DNA of 64,000 nucleotides from the NCBI RefSeq assembly GCF_029227915.1, contig NC_079884.1, forward strand, positions 21,948,001-22,012,000. The letters are read 5' to 3'. Both the position numbers and the translations under genes were made by a program. Below the pieces are notes generated by a model, which was not told where the DNA came from, ran no database searches, and worked only from the letters and a program-made list of their open reading frames with translations. The DNA is from Hydractinia symbiolongicarpus (lineage: Eukaryota > Cnidaria > Hydrozoa > Anthoathecata > Hydractiniidae). Positions 11,801-22,501 of the stretch are shown one piece after another (position 1 is the first letter of the stretch; every line of letters begins with the position of its first letter).

Positions 11801-14800
11801 CCTAAGAAAGTTAAAGTAATATCGTTATAAACCTGAGTTTATTTCTTCTTTTTTCCTCTTTAAAGCACAGACCGTTTTTCTGTAAACTTAATGATTCAAA
11901 AGAAGCCATCATATAATACAAGCAAAACTGATAAATTTTGTTAATATTCTTTTGTTTCCATCTGCTAACGTGCCAAACCTTTATAACTTTTCTAAGCAGT
12001 TTTTACTGTTTCCATTTTTTTTCCTCTTTTCTTAATTGAACGTCGTGATCGATTACCAATTTTGAGTTGCACATTTTGCGCGAAAAGTCACTTCAAACCC
12101 AGCACGTATATAATATCTTCTTTAAAATACGTGTTCTGCCTATCTTGTTTCTACGTTTTGTTTTATTTCTCCGATATAGATCTCGCCGCAAAGACACATT
12201 TACGTGTAAATTTGACATGCTGGGAAAAGCTTTTACTTTGAAAATATATATTTTAAAATACAAAATGGCGAAGAGATTTAATAATCGAAGTAGTGTTTCA
12301 CGTCAATTACATATAACAACAATGAGCGCATTTTACCGCCTAATTGGTGCGAAGATAGAGGTTCTAGTCAATTTTTAAGCAAATTTAACATTTTTTTCAC
12401 GTTCTTTAAGAACACAATAACAACAATTCAAGCAAAGAAAAAGAAATTCAGTTTCAGCCACATGTCCTCATAACAAATGAAAATGGACAAAGATGGAAAA
12501 AAATCACGAAATAAGTCTTAAATAAAAATAATATTATTATCATTATAACTTGATTTTTTAATTCCAATTAAAGGGCGGGAATAAAACAGACAAAAAAAAT
12601 ATTCCACTTACGGAATCTTCTGAAAGTTATATTATTGTTCTATTCTCATCATAAAATTTGTTCTTGTTAATTTCTTTTAGATGGCGCAGATATTAAAACG
12701 TTTTAACGAAATTGACAACTCTTTGCCAATCGCCCGTAACGTTTTCCGTGCACGAATTTATAACAAAGACAGTACATCGCTCGAACAATGGAAACTAACT
12801 ACCCATGACTTTTTTTATCACAAAATTTTGACCGCGCAAAAAAAATTATACAGTACACATTCGTTAATTCAAATGCCGCGTAATTCGAAAATTCTTCATT
12901 TCGAACGAATTTTCTAGTCCCTTGAGTTTAGTCTAATAAAGTCTTATACTTTATGCTGCCTATTTCGAACTCCGAACATTTATTGTTTGCTATTATTTTA
13001 TAATTATTTACCCAGGATAGCCTTTTCAGTTCTTAATAGAACTGTTATCAATTAGTGCATTTTAAGCTCCCGTTTAAGCTACGGAAGGTGCGCAAGCACA
13101 ACAGCCGCTCAACTAGACAAACGCCTAAGATATCAATCCTATTTTCATACTGAACGGTGTTTGAACCTCAGACCTTCCACACTGGAGTTGAACGCAAGTG
13201 CACCAGTCGGTTACCTTTGCCGGTTATCGCTAATTCGAACAGGTTCTTTGGTCCTTAGGCTAAAAAACGTTCTTTAATTTGAACTGTTGTGCACTTATAA
13301 ACTGAAAATGCAATGAAATTAAAGACATTTTTCTATTTTTACATTAATAGTGATAAAATTTCTTCGAACTTTCCAATAAATTTTACATTTCCAGTAAAAT
13401 TGATTTTACAAGGTATCTAGTTTCCAAGTTACTTTTTACTTTGCAACTGTTGTAGTCGCCTGTTTAAAGAGAAAATGAAGTTGTTTTTGCAAAACGACCT
13501 GTCTTCCCTTTCGCCAAATGTCCAACCACTCAAATCGACTCTCTAGAAATTATCCGATTTCTGGCTCTACTCAAACTAACTGTTATCGTAAAAAATCAGC
13601 AGAAAACAAAAAGCATTACGTTTTAATACATGATGGCGAATATTCAAAGTCAGAAGAGTTCGTTGAGTGGACTGACCGACGTGAAATTTTGCAAATTGTA
13701 GAGTTAATAAAACGGTTCTCCTTATTTTTAAATAATGGGGAGATGGTTTAATCATGTGCAAATCCAATGAGTATAGTAAAGTACAGTGAAATCGAGCATA
13801 GATTGTGTCAATGAATTAGTCTTTAGAGAAGAACGCATCTGGAGATGACACACATCAAATGCAAAAAAACACTATCTTTCGTAAAACATAAGCAAGTTTC
13901 TTACAAGAATTGTTTGTATGAGCCATTGTTTAGTGTGCCACTACAGAGAGTTCAAATGTAGTAGGTAATGTAAATTACAATTGTTAATGCAAATATAAAA
14001 CTAAATCACTAAATGGAGATGTTGATATAAAGAGGCTTCTGCTATAGTGTGTGCTTCATGGAAGCTTTCTTATGAGAGTTTGACCTTCATTCCATGTGCA
14101 TTTAAGACAAGTGTCCGTTGTAAAGAGATAGCCACTGTTAGAAGGATTAACCGTTTCTATCCTTCCTTAAATGCCTTTTGTTACTTAATACGTACAATTT
14201 TAATTTTTATTAACTTTAGAGATTCCGGTAGCTACGGGGGCGTTAAAATTATCACCGAAATATCTAACATGCAAAACACCGGCTAAGCCAACAAAACTTG
14301 GTAAGCCACACTGCGAAACATATACTTATTTATTTAAGACTAAGAGAAGTATTTGTTAACCATGTTTGCTGAATCAGCAACATTTTAACTTTTTTCTTAA
14401 CTATTTGTGTGTTCAAAAGTACACTTTTGTTACTTTTTCTAACTTTTATTTAGTTTTAATTTTTTAGAAACTCTTTATAATATATGCCTAACCGTTGTCA
14501 TGGCAACTATGTTTTTGTGTTGAGTGAAATTATGTCGGGTTTTTTTTTCAATGAAAATACATAATTTTGCATTAGTAATTTTTTGTTTGCCATAATGGTG
14601 TGACTAAATTCTGAGCATTTAAACAAATTATTCACGAATATCAAATTTGAGGTAACTTAAAAAATAAAATTAGTATTGAAAAGTCTAATAGAATGGTAAA
14701 TGTCTTAGTTGAAAATTCAATTCATGAATGAGCCGAAATAAACCCTGCATTCTATTTCCTTATTGACTAATTTCAAAATGACTTTTTTATAGATGATAAA

Positions 14801-15379
14801 AAGGAGAAATTACCTTATTACTTGCCTTGGTTATCACTCCCTGCGTTGTTAGTAGTTGCAGTAATAGTAATTTTAATGTTACACCGACGTCGTACCAGAC
14901 GAGACAAATCAAAATCATCCATAAATGAGCACTATGCAGGACTAAAAAAATACAAAAATCCTACCTATACAGATTTAAAGGAAAACGAACGCCAGGCTTA
15001 TCCTGATTTACAAAACCACGAAAGCCCTGAATATGCAGACTTAAAGAAGAAAGAACGCCAGGATGGTGCTGGTTTATTAGAGCACGACAGCCCTGAATAT
15101 GCTGATTTAACAATGGACGTTAGCTATAGTTATGTAGATGTTAAAGGGAAAGAAAGGCATGGTTATGAAGATTTGCAAAAGCACGAAAAGTCGAACTATG
15201 TGGATTTACAGAAACACGAAAAGCCGATCTATAAAAATTTGCAAAACCACGAAAGCTCTGGCTGCGTAAACTTTAGAGAAGACGAAAACTCTACTCGCAA
15301 AGATTTAAACAGACATGAAAGCTCCAACTATGAAGAATTGAATCACGATTATGAAGTAGAAATGCCACCAGATGTTTAG
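5824..15379 (+). CDS. DDR-like discoidin receptor with multi-ITAM-like tail, no kinase (8 exons)
   Basis: Exons 5824-5899, 5980-6293, 6594-6738, 7349-7677, 7756-7915, 9382-9882, 14220-14300 and 14793-15379 have GT-AG borders and compatible phases, giving 730 residues and TAG. Residues 1-18 look like a signal peptide. F5/8C domain 1 is about 26-178 (GLESGKIPD; CLRMEMYG) and F5/8C domain 2 about 179-341 (ECTETNLGL to LQVYGC). Residues 342-508 match the DS-like domain of discoidin domain receptors (LTDGEHLK, VGWNKTS, TIDLGG, final strand WIFLRQVSIVQ). Residues 509-535 are a short juxtamembrane exon, and 546-565 the transmembrane helix followed by HRRRTRRDK. The 165-residue tail has no kinase but thirteen 11-residue YxxL-x7 repeats. 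DDRs are collagen-binding receptor tyrosine kinases; here the signalling part looks replaced by a tyrosine scaffold needing a separate kinase (inference). The seventh exon and the 4.3-kb intron before it are the least certain parts. Confidence 0.8.
9975..10235. repeat. Dispersed repeat with GTATAGGCGT core (copy in receptor intron)
   Basis: It contains GTGTATAGGCGTAATACCC and then CACAACTTCGGTTAACAT, with a second diverged unit directly after it (CTATACACTTTTCC, GCAACTTCAGTAAAACAC). The same words recur near 11330-11420 and, on the opposite strand, near 43060-43335, with further related words near 50750-50850. No coding content. The element class is not clear. Confidence 0.5.
10405..10549 (+). 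mobile_element. Short non-autonomous Helitron
   Basis: The 3' end shows a hairpin (CCCGTGGATTTTTCTACGGG) followed by CTAACGACTAG and a host T, the layout of Helitron 3' ends. Inside are the GTCC/GTCTG-type tandem near the 5' end and a segment with CGCAAAATGGTAGCTTAGC found in the other copies. The 5' end is poorly defined. It lies in the large intron of the DDR-like receptor, with a TAA/TGA-rich microsatellite directly after it. Confidence 0.65.
11255..11470. repeat. Dispersed repeat with GTATAGGCGT core, second intronic copy
   Basis: It shares CGCACATGTGTATAGGCGT, then ATACCCTTTT, the CCATCCAGCT-like segment and TTTTATTTTGCGAAATAA with the copy at 9975-10235. No reading frame of interest. 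Confidence 0.5.
13070..13260 (-). repeat. Possible tRNA-derived SINE fragment
   Basis: On the minus strand a B-box-like GGTTCAAACACC near 13150-13162 is preceded by an A-box-like stretch (CCGACTGGTGCAC). This suggests a degenerate tRNA-derived SINE inside the large intron of the receptor gene. No second copy was found in the window, so the call is weak. Confidence 0.3.
14933..15340 (+). repeat. 13-unit 33-bp coding repeat (YxxL-x7, ITAM-like array)
   Basis: Thirteen in-register 11-codon units encode residues 583-718 of the receptor tail. The consensus is Y-x-D-L-(Q/K)-x-H/K-E-x-x-x, for example YPDLQNHESPE and YVDLQKHEKPI. Tyrosine is kept in units 1-4, 6-10 and 13 and replaced by Gly (unit 5), Cys (unit 11) and Arg (unit 12). 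Consecutive intact units give YxxL-x7-YxxL, inside the ITAM spacing of 6-8 residues. The region begins 18 residues after the membrane helix and runs almost to the C-terminus. No unit has gained or lost a codon, although the units differ in sequence. Confidence 0.9.
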
Positions 15380-17262
15380 ATTACTCTATTTTCTTTAGTC
15401 AATTTACGCGACGCAAAAATGAAGTAAGATTTTCTCTAATAGACCTTTCCCAAATTTCATAATTACGTCAAACTAAAGAGGTGGATACTAAAAATGATTC
15501 TTATCCCTAAGTTTCTTAGCAAAAGGTAGAACAAGTTACCTATTTTCGTAAATATTTCTGTTCGTTAAGTGTCTCAACTGCGAGCTGAAAGTTTCGGTCA
15601 AACCCTTCATATAGCCGAGTGTTTTTTAAGAATAGCTTCGTTTTCAAAATAATTATTTTCTTTAAATCTAAATAAAATCCAACCAGAATATTATATTGCT
15701 CTACCATCTTCAGCTTTGTCATGATAATTTGATATCTGAATATCCTTATTAAAAGAGCATTAAACCATTATAAAATTTTGGATGACGTTATAATTATTAT
15801 AATTTATGAAATTCGAGAAAGGTGTAAAATTTGAAACTTGCAACAAATATAATTCAAATGGAAAAATAGGCCAACTAATAGCAATGTAGGTACTTATTTA
15901 TTTTTCAGTGTGTTTCGTCATTACAGAAAGTATGGTTTTAGTCAAATAAAAAAATATTTGGTGTGGCTTGTACTACACTGTATTTTACCACTTAATTAAA
16001 CGAATACTATTTAGCTAATTCATGTCAACTGATTTGATATACATGTTCTAAAATCGCATTGTGTAAAAAAGTAAACAAATATGATAGGTGAACAAGTTTT
16101 TTTGTATTCCTTAGTTTGTATTTATATGCAGCATTACAGATGTATAAAAATTTTGATTTGTTATTATTGTAATCCTTTGAAAATTCATAAATTTGTACAA
16201 TAAGCCTTAACTAGCCTTCACAGTCTACTAACTGTATTTACTCTAGAGTTCCCGCCTCTTTAGTAAACCTGTCTTTTTGGCACGAGTTGCAAATTTAAAC
16301 ATGCTTTTCCAACAATCCCGCATGAAGAATTTGCTTTAACTTCTATGGATATTGTATCCTATCTACATTCTTCAACAGTCTTGCCACCTAGCATTGCAAG
16401 TAGAATTTTGCAACAATTTCGATTGCATGCGTTTTCATTGCACGGAACAACCTTGTTCTTAGGGTATCTTGCATCTTTTCTGACATGCGTTTATGCGACG
16501 AGTTTGATTAAGCCACCCTTCTCCGTTGTAGTTAAAATAATAAAAAACATGGTGATGTTCTTTTTGAAGTTAAAAATATTACCACTTTTCTGTTTAGTCA
16601 TTGTCCTTAAATAATATACGTATTATAATGTTATGAATTTATTCGTGGCTACATTTCGATAGTTGCAGCTGTCATCTACGGGCAATCTTTAAAATCATCT
16701 TTTGTTACTTATTAGTTGAAGATATAACTATAGGGACAAAATAAACCAATCAGATTATAGCAATTAAAGTAATTACCTTTTTGCGGTCCTTCATAAGTCT
16801 AAAAGTTCGCTTTATGTTACGTTTCACTCGAATCGTTTTGCTCCTTTTTTGAATAAAAGGTATTCGCTCTCCAAAGTGCGGGCGACACATGGAAGTGGAT
16901 AAAAAATATTATTAATTCAAATATTTTTGACTATACTATTTCTGGTTTCTTTCACTTTTCTTGGTGTCCAACTGGACTCGCGATTCATGGTATTTATATT
17001 GTGCAAGTCAATAATATGCTAATTCTTCCAACTATGGACCCTAATCTCATTTTTGTCTGTATCGGTGTTGCGTACGGCTTTTTCTATGCTTCTGTACACG
17101 TTAATTGAACATTCGTTTAGTTTACTGATATAAACAGCATCGTAGTCCTTGTACGGGATTTCGTAGACAATATTATATTGATTTTCTAGACGTATTTTGC
17201 CTTTGGATTCGACATTATACTACGTAGCGTGATTTTAGATAAAGGTATAAAGGTATAAAATT
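15380..17262. other. 3' UTR and intergenic, no gene seen
   Basis: AT-rich sequence after the receptor stop codon. Frames at 15540-15722 (minus) and 16345-16614 (plus) have no domain support. Near 16222 the word CACAGTCTACT resembles the end of the MITE at 41789 but is isolated. Confidence 0.5.
15671..15676 (+). terminator. Candidate polyadenylation signal of the DDR-like receptor
   Basis: AATAAA about 290 bases after the TAG stop of the receptor gene, in AT-rich DNA. AATAAA is common by chance at this composition, so this is only the nearest plausible signal. Confidence 0.35.
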
Positions 17263-17300
17263 TTGCGGGTATTTGATTTCGCGAAATTCAATACCCGCAA
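17263..17300. repeat. 38-bp near-perfect palindrome
   Basis: Left arm TTGCGGGTATTTGATTTCG and right arm CGAAATTCAATACCCGCAA are reverse complements over 19 bases with two mismatches and no spacer. It lies about 45 bases upstream of the dead DDE transposase frame, so it may belong to that element's end. Confidence 0.7.
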
Positions 17301-17337
17301 ATAATTTCAACATTTTGAAATCGAAATTCACCAAGAT

Positions 17338-18571
17338 GTCAATTATAAGGCGATTAGCAAAAACAAGGATTGCAGAAAACAGTGGAGAATCCTCAAAATG
17401 AGCACGATGGTGAAGCATGCAATTCTGTTAAAATCAACGATTCTCCTCCACAAAGATCTTCTTTAGCATCACAGAGGGAAACAGGATTAGGCTTAGTTGA
17501 TTACAATGCCATCACTGAAGAAATTGAAAAGTCACTAAAGACAAAAAGACGTTAGATTTACCAAAAGTTAACTGTTGACGAACGTTACCAAACTAGTAAA
17601 TTCTGAAAGTGGGAACAGTGCTGCTATAAAACAAAGACCTTAAAGAAAGTACTGTACGCACGCTTAAATCAAAATGAGAAATTTAGGTGAAAACAGATGT
17701 AAGAAACAAACGTTATTTGAATAAGATGTTACCAACCATACAATGAGGACGTCTCTTGTTACAGGGCGATTAAAAATATCTAGGAGCTGCGACTATTGGG
17801 AAAGTCGAAATTCCAGAAGAGAAGCAAATATCCTTTTTACGTCCATCTAGTTGAAGACCATGATATCACACAATCAATGATTTTAAATCTGGATCAAGCG
17901 CCGGTCAAGTACGTTTCTTGTGGGAAATCAACACTTGCAAAAAAATCGTGTAGCGCGGTACCGATAGAGGGGGAATCAGATAAACACATGCTTGATGGTT
18001 AATTCCTCCCTATGCAGCTCATATAATCTGGAAAAATAAGCGGAGTATCCCAAAAGTAGAGTTCCCTAAGGGAGTCTCTCTGAGGGCAAACCCAAAACAT
18101 AATAACAACGTAGAAGAGTCTGTCAAATTAATGAAAGAGATCGTTATTCCACACTTCAAAAATTAACGAAAGAGGCTGGGATTGGAAATTAAGCATCCTG
18201 AACTTCTGATTATGGATGTATTCAAGGGACAGACAACCAGTGCCGTCAAAAATCTTCTAAAGGAGAACAATATTATTTTTACCAAGGTATCAGCAAATAG
18301 GTGGTTAAAAGCTGGGATTACTGACGAAATAGCAATAGGAATATCGAAACTTTCGTCTTTTAGATCCTTTTCATGAGAGTATGATCTACAAGAAGCGTTT
18401 GCCTCAAGTAAGTCCCGTTTGAACAAGGGAGTAACATGGGATATGCCAAGTGATGATGAAAGTGCATGGGAAGATCCGGATGATCCTGGATATAATGACG
18501 ACTGGAATAGTTTGGGCGAAAAAGTGATTCGGGTGAAGAAAGTCAAGCTTGCGAGAAAAAAGTGCATTTGA
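17338..18571 (+). pseudogene. Dead DDE transposase (pogo/Tigger-like, Tc1/mariner superfamily)
   Basis: Fragments in several frames line up as one transposase. An N-terminal part covers about 17338-17690 (LTVDERYQTSK, then LKESTVRTLK-like words across frameshifts). A catalytic part at 17796-18000 contains ILNLDQAPVKYV, the first Asp region. A part at 18050-18376 contains SVKLMKEIVIPH and LLIMDVFKGQ, the second Asp region. An acidic C-terminal piece follows to 18571 (WDMPSDDESAWEDPDDPGY). Several in-frame stops and frameshifts are present, and the region expected to carry the third acidic residue is not recognisable, so it cannot be active. Family assignment rests on the NLDQ and DVFKGQ motifs and is approximate. 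No clear terminal repeats were found. Confidence 0.7.
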
Positions 18572-18599
18572 TTTGTTTAAGTGAAAAAAATGCACAAAG

Positions 18600-19940
18600 T
18601 CATGTTGAAACCTCAAGTATTTGTTGTTTTCTTTTTTGCATTTTAAGCAGAAAGTGTGGTATCTTTGAAAAATTTATAGCTTCTGATGACGGCACAGAAA
18701 AGTGCTGGCATAAGCAAAAAATTATTCCCGCAATTTTGTACCCTTAATGACTTACTATAAGTGGCACAAGTTTAATTCAATTTAGGCAAGCCTATCGAAA
18801 GTTATTTACAGAAAACGGAAACCCTCTCTCCTCCTCCAGCCCGGTCATAATATGATAATATGTGTAAAAAAACTAAAAATAACAGGGTTAAATTATAACT
18901 ACTTTTTATGAGAATATATTAGTTTTAAAAGGATAAACACATTTTTGTTTTAGTGTTAATAATCTTAAAACTATCTTTTAGTCCGTTTGAACCCAGGTTA
19001 AGCGTACAGTTGATAATAATTGACATACGAAAAATTGAAACTTAATATTACTTGAATTGTTGTAACAGCAGTAGTGTAAGAAACACTTCCGGTGGACCCC
19101 AAGCAGGTTGTAAGTGCCGTTGGGACTCTTAAACCTCCCTTTGTGTCATTCGTGAAAAGTGCGCAATATTTGGCACAAAGTTTTAAGGATTTGTGCACAA
19201 GGACTTTAGTTGCAATAACATGTCTTACATGTCATGCAAAAAACAGGTCACGAAAGTTCACATTTTAACATCATGTGATACTGTTTTAATGCCTTATTTA
19301 TGAAGGCTTGTATTGTATAGACTCCAAGAGGCCGGGTTAAAATGAGCTACATCTGATTGCTGTGAATGCGGAGGTTGATTCCTCTTCATTTTGGATTTAT
19401 ATAGCAGCCAAATATAAGGGCTTTTTATTCCGACTAGGTTTGGACCAACAATGATGTTAGGAAAGTAAATCTAACATATACCATAAGTGATGTCACCACT
19501 ACATTCGTTGTGCGTATCGTTAATTGTATCAAATTTGAAAATCGATTACACGTACAGTAGATTTTATTTGTTGGAATATAATCTACTATGTTTCATTGTT
19601 ATAAAAAAATCATTCTTCATCACAAATTTCAATAACAGACCTGATTTCAAAAAAGAAGAAAGAAAAAAGGCGTCCTTCAGCAGGTTACAAAATATCTAAA
19701 AATTTGTGTGGACTTAATGTCCCTGTGGGTTGACTCTTTTCTTGATAACTTCTAATTTTTATGCTCAATATATCTATTTAAAAGATGTGGTTATAAAGAG
19801 CCAAATGATTTGTGGATACAAAGCATCCATTTACCTATTTTGTTTCTTTCTTGTTGATTCTATTATTTACGACCTTGTTGCATGGTGAAATGAAATTTGA
19901 ATTGGACAAACTTTATTCATGCATTATTCATCAGAAGGGA
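18600..19940. other. Intergenic, no gene seen
   Basis: AT-rich sequence with possible old repeat remnants around 18985-19150 and 19320-19420 (islands of higher GC), but nothing that can be assigned. Confidence 0.45.
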
Positions 19941-19944
19941 GTAA

Positions 19945-20083
19945 AAATTTTCAAACTTATAAAATTCTACAGAAAATTCTTCTGATAACAAGTTTGGGTA
20001 GATATAACTTGTGTCAACAAAGTTTTTATACCAACATGCTTTCACTTCGCTATTTTTATTTATTGTTTAAGATTATTCATTGA
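19945..20083 (+). pseudogene. Partial copy of the PAN gene 5' end
   Basis: The sequence around GTGTCAACAAAGTTTTTATA and the following start codon (ATG 20036) and first eleven codons is repeated about 630 bases downstream at the PAN gene start. The copy encodes MLSLRYFYLLF, almost the same signal-peptide start, and then diverges and stops at TGA 20081-20083. Similarity extends into the upstream flank (TTTTCAAACTT), so the duplicated unit included promoter or 5' UTR sequence. Confidence 0.7.
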
Positions 20084-20666
20084 TAAGGAAACAATAAAAT
20101 TTTTCGTAACAATACAACACAATGTTACATTTTCAAGTAAAATGCCATTGCAGGCTAAAGTAAACAAGTTTATATACAAGTTGATAGTTGTTGATTATGA
20201 AGTACCCTTTTTTATTTTTTATTCTTTGTCTATAAAATACCATCTCAATTGTTTTTTGCCATCAACAACACGGATGAAGTTTTCAAAGCTAGTACGCAAA
20301 GTTGATGAGCAGCATTCCCTACACATTATTTAACAGTGCACTTTTTGAGGAAGAAAATTCTTTTGATTAAACAGTTAATATTTATAAATAAATAAAACTG
20401 ATTTTGTAAATCTAACTTGCTATACAAGCGATTATTTTTCAATAATTTGTTATCTTTGTATTCATTACATTTGAAAGTTGTGGTTGTGGGGAGATAGGTG
20501 ATTGGTTGATTAAAAGAATGTGTTTCCGAAGTTTTGATTTTCTTATACATAAAAATATATATTTTTCAATTTGTTGCTTAGTAAAATGTAATTGAAAACT
20601 CTTAAATTTTCAAACTTTTAAACAGCTTCAGTAAATTGCTTGTGTCAACAAAGTTTTTATACCAAC

Positions 20667-20999
20667 ATGTATTCACTTCGATATTTTTATTTATTGTTTG
20701 CATGTTTTCATGTATCAACAAGTCATCTGTTGAGAAAAAAAAGAGCTAGATCAGCAGTATTTCATAAGGTGTTTCAATACAAGGATACGAAATTAAATAT
20801 CGCGCCACTGGAAACGATATCTGATGTCCTGCTGGAGGAAGATTGTTGTAACCATTGTTTAGCAAAGAATGGATGCGTGTCTGTGAATTATGAACGTAGT
20901 GGATTAAAACGTTGTGAATTACTTGCAGAGGATCGAGATACAAAAAACGAAACAGATTTTGTCAATGAGAGATACTTTTCCTACTACGACACCGATTGA
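20667..20999 (+). CDS. Small secreted PAN/apple-like domain protein
   Basis: 110 residues, read without a visible intron. The ATG at 20667 gives a typical signal peptide (MYSLRYFYLLFACFHVSTS). A strongly basic stretch RKKRAR follows, which resembles a furin-type processing site. The rest carries a PAN/apple-like cysteine pattern: EEDCCNHCLAKNGCVSVNY, then CELL, ending in a YYDT-type last strand as in cnidarian PAN modules. It ends at TGA with no good splice donor nearby. PAN domains bind proteins or carbohydrates outside the cell and are often the first module of LamG- or fibrinogen-bearing proteins. It could therefore be a free-standing small protein, or the cut-off first exon of the gene at 23656-30783; the phase at its end does not allow direct joining as read. 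Confidence 0.6.
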   Translation: MYSLRYFYLLFACFHVSTSHLLRKKRARSAVFHKVFQYKDTKLNIAPLETISDVLLEEDCCNHCLAKNGCVSVNYERSGLKRCELLAEDRDTKNETDFVNERYFSYYDTD

Positions 21000-22376
21000 A
21001 TTGCTACTAAGAATTGCACTAATACTATCTTCGATCTTCTTAGCGGCGTATTATAAATTACGCCTTATGTCTACGCCTTATGTCTAGCCTACCAAGTATT
21101 TTTTGGCATCTTGAAGGGATATGGCAAAAAAACAGGGGGCGAGGGTTGGTTATGTCATACCTGATAAAGAACCTATAGGGATTAAACTTCTTTTTTTCGT
21201 TCTGCTAATATTTAATATTTCAATCTGCAAAAGAAAAAATAAGAATATTAAAATCTCACCAAACTAACCCTGTTTACAATCGACCTTGGAATATGTGTGG
21301 AGAAATTTGCGTTATGGGAAATCTGAATTTTTGGGCTTTTAAAGAAATTTAACGAAGAGCTTGTGTTTGATCTAATTAAGGATGTGTGAAATGAGCAGAT
21401 TCAAGTTAAAGAGATTTTACAAAAAATAAAAAAATCCTTAATTTATAATATATTTTTTCTCTATAAAGAACATCAAGAAAAATCTGCCATTCTTGAAATT
21501 TTACAACTAGATTTCATTTAGTGTTTTGGTGTTAATTGCGAACCAAAAGATTGAACTAGTATCCTACATTCGGCTCTATTGGCGTTTACAATCTACGGTA
21601 GGGTTAAAAAAGAGCATGTTTGCGTGCTTTATCGCAACTCTCTACCCTATGTTGTTCAGGAATGGATACGAAAGTAGCAGTTAACACCGAAAGAAAGTAT
21701 TCTAATAAAGTATGAAAATATTCCACCTCGTTCTTTGGAAATATTTCGATAATTTTATAACGTTAAAGGATTAAAAATTCATGGAAATCTATTTTAATCA
21801 AATTTAGCAAGTTGATTTGTGTACATGCAAATCAAATTATTTAAATTCATAAATTATCGTTGCCGTGACTAGAACCTAGTCCTCTATTTCTATTTGAACA
21901 TTGAGGGGAAAATATGAGAGTGAAAAATATGAAAGGTGAAAATCAAACAGTCAGTTAGTTAGTTACCTTAGCAAAAAACAAAACAAACTTATTTATTATA
22001 ATAAGTAGCTATGTATGCGATTCAAAAAGATTCTCCATTTCATTAAGTAGCTAAGCATATACGATTCAGAAAGATTCTCAATTGAAATCTTTTAATTCTA
22101 TTAAAATTTAGAATTCCTTATTGATGATTAGCTTTAAAAAAAGATAATAGCATCCGTAATTGGAATATTTTTGATTTAAAACAATACTTGTAAAGTGGCT
22201 TAACAAGTTAAATAAAGAACATCGCTGTATCTATGGGTAAAATGTATCTAACGAACATTATGTTCTAAAGAGTTTCTAGAGTGTTTAATGTTGCAATTTG
22301 TGGTTACTGCTCACATAAGGATTAAATTTTTTTCGAATAAATATTTTTATTATATTTCTTAAGTAACTAGTCGTTA
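21000..22376. other. Intergenic or intron, no exon seen
   Basis: Very AT-rich. I looked for a phase-1 exon that could link the PAN exon to the exon at 23656 and did not see one. Confidence 0.4.
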
Positions 22377-22501
22377 GCCCGTGGAGAATCCACGGGTTCG
22401 CCCGTCCTTTTATACCGCATTGCGTGCTTCTCGCTATTCAGCAGCTAAGCTACCATTTTGCGTGACAGACAGACAGACGTATACGGGCATTATAATATAG
22501 A
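22377..22501 (-). mobile_element. Short non-autonomous Helitron
   Basis: On the minus strand it starts TCTATATTATAATGCCCG, contains CGTGACAG-type and CAAAATGGTAGCTTAGC segments, and ends with hairpin CCCGTGGATTCTCCACGGG followed by CTAACGACTAG. The host bases are A on the 5' side and T on the 3' side, as expected for Helitron insertion between A and T. Confidence 0.8.

Noticed and set aside
12681-12917. Open frame after a good TTCTTTTAG acceptor inside the receptor intron
   Set aside because: In the phase required by the preceding exon it hits a stop within nine codons, and there is no donor before it.
13518-13751. 77-codon open frame in the receptor intron
   Set aside because: No suitable splice sites and no similarity to DDR juxtamembrane sequence.
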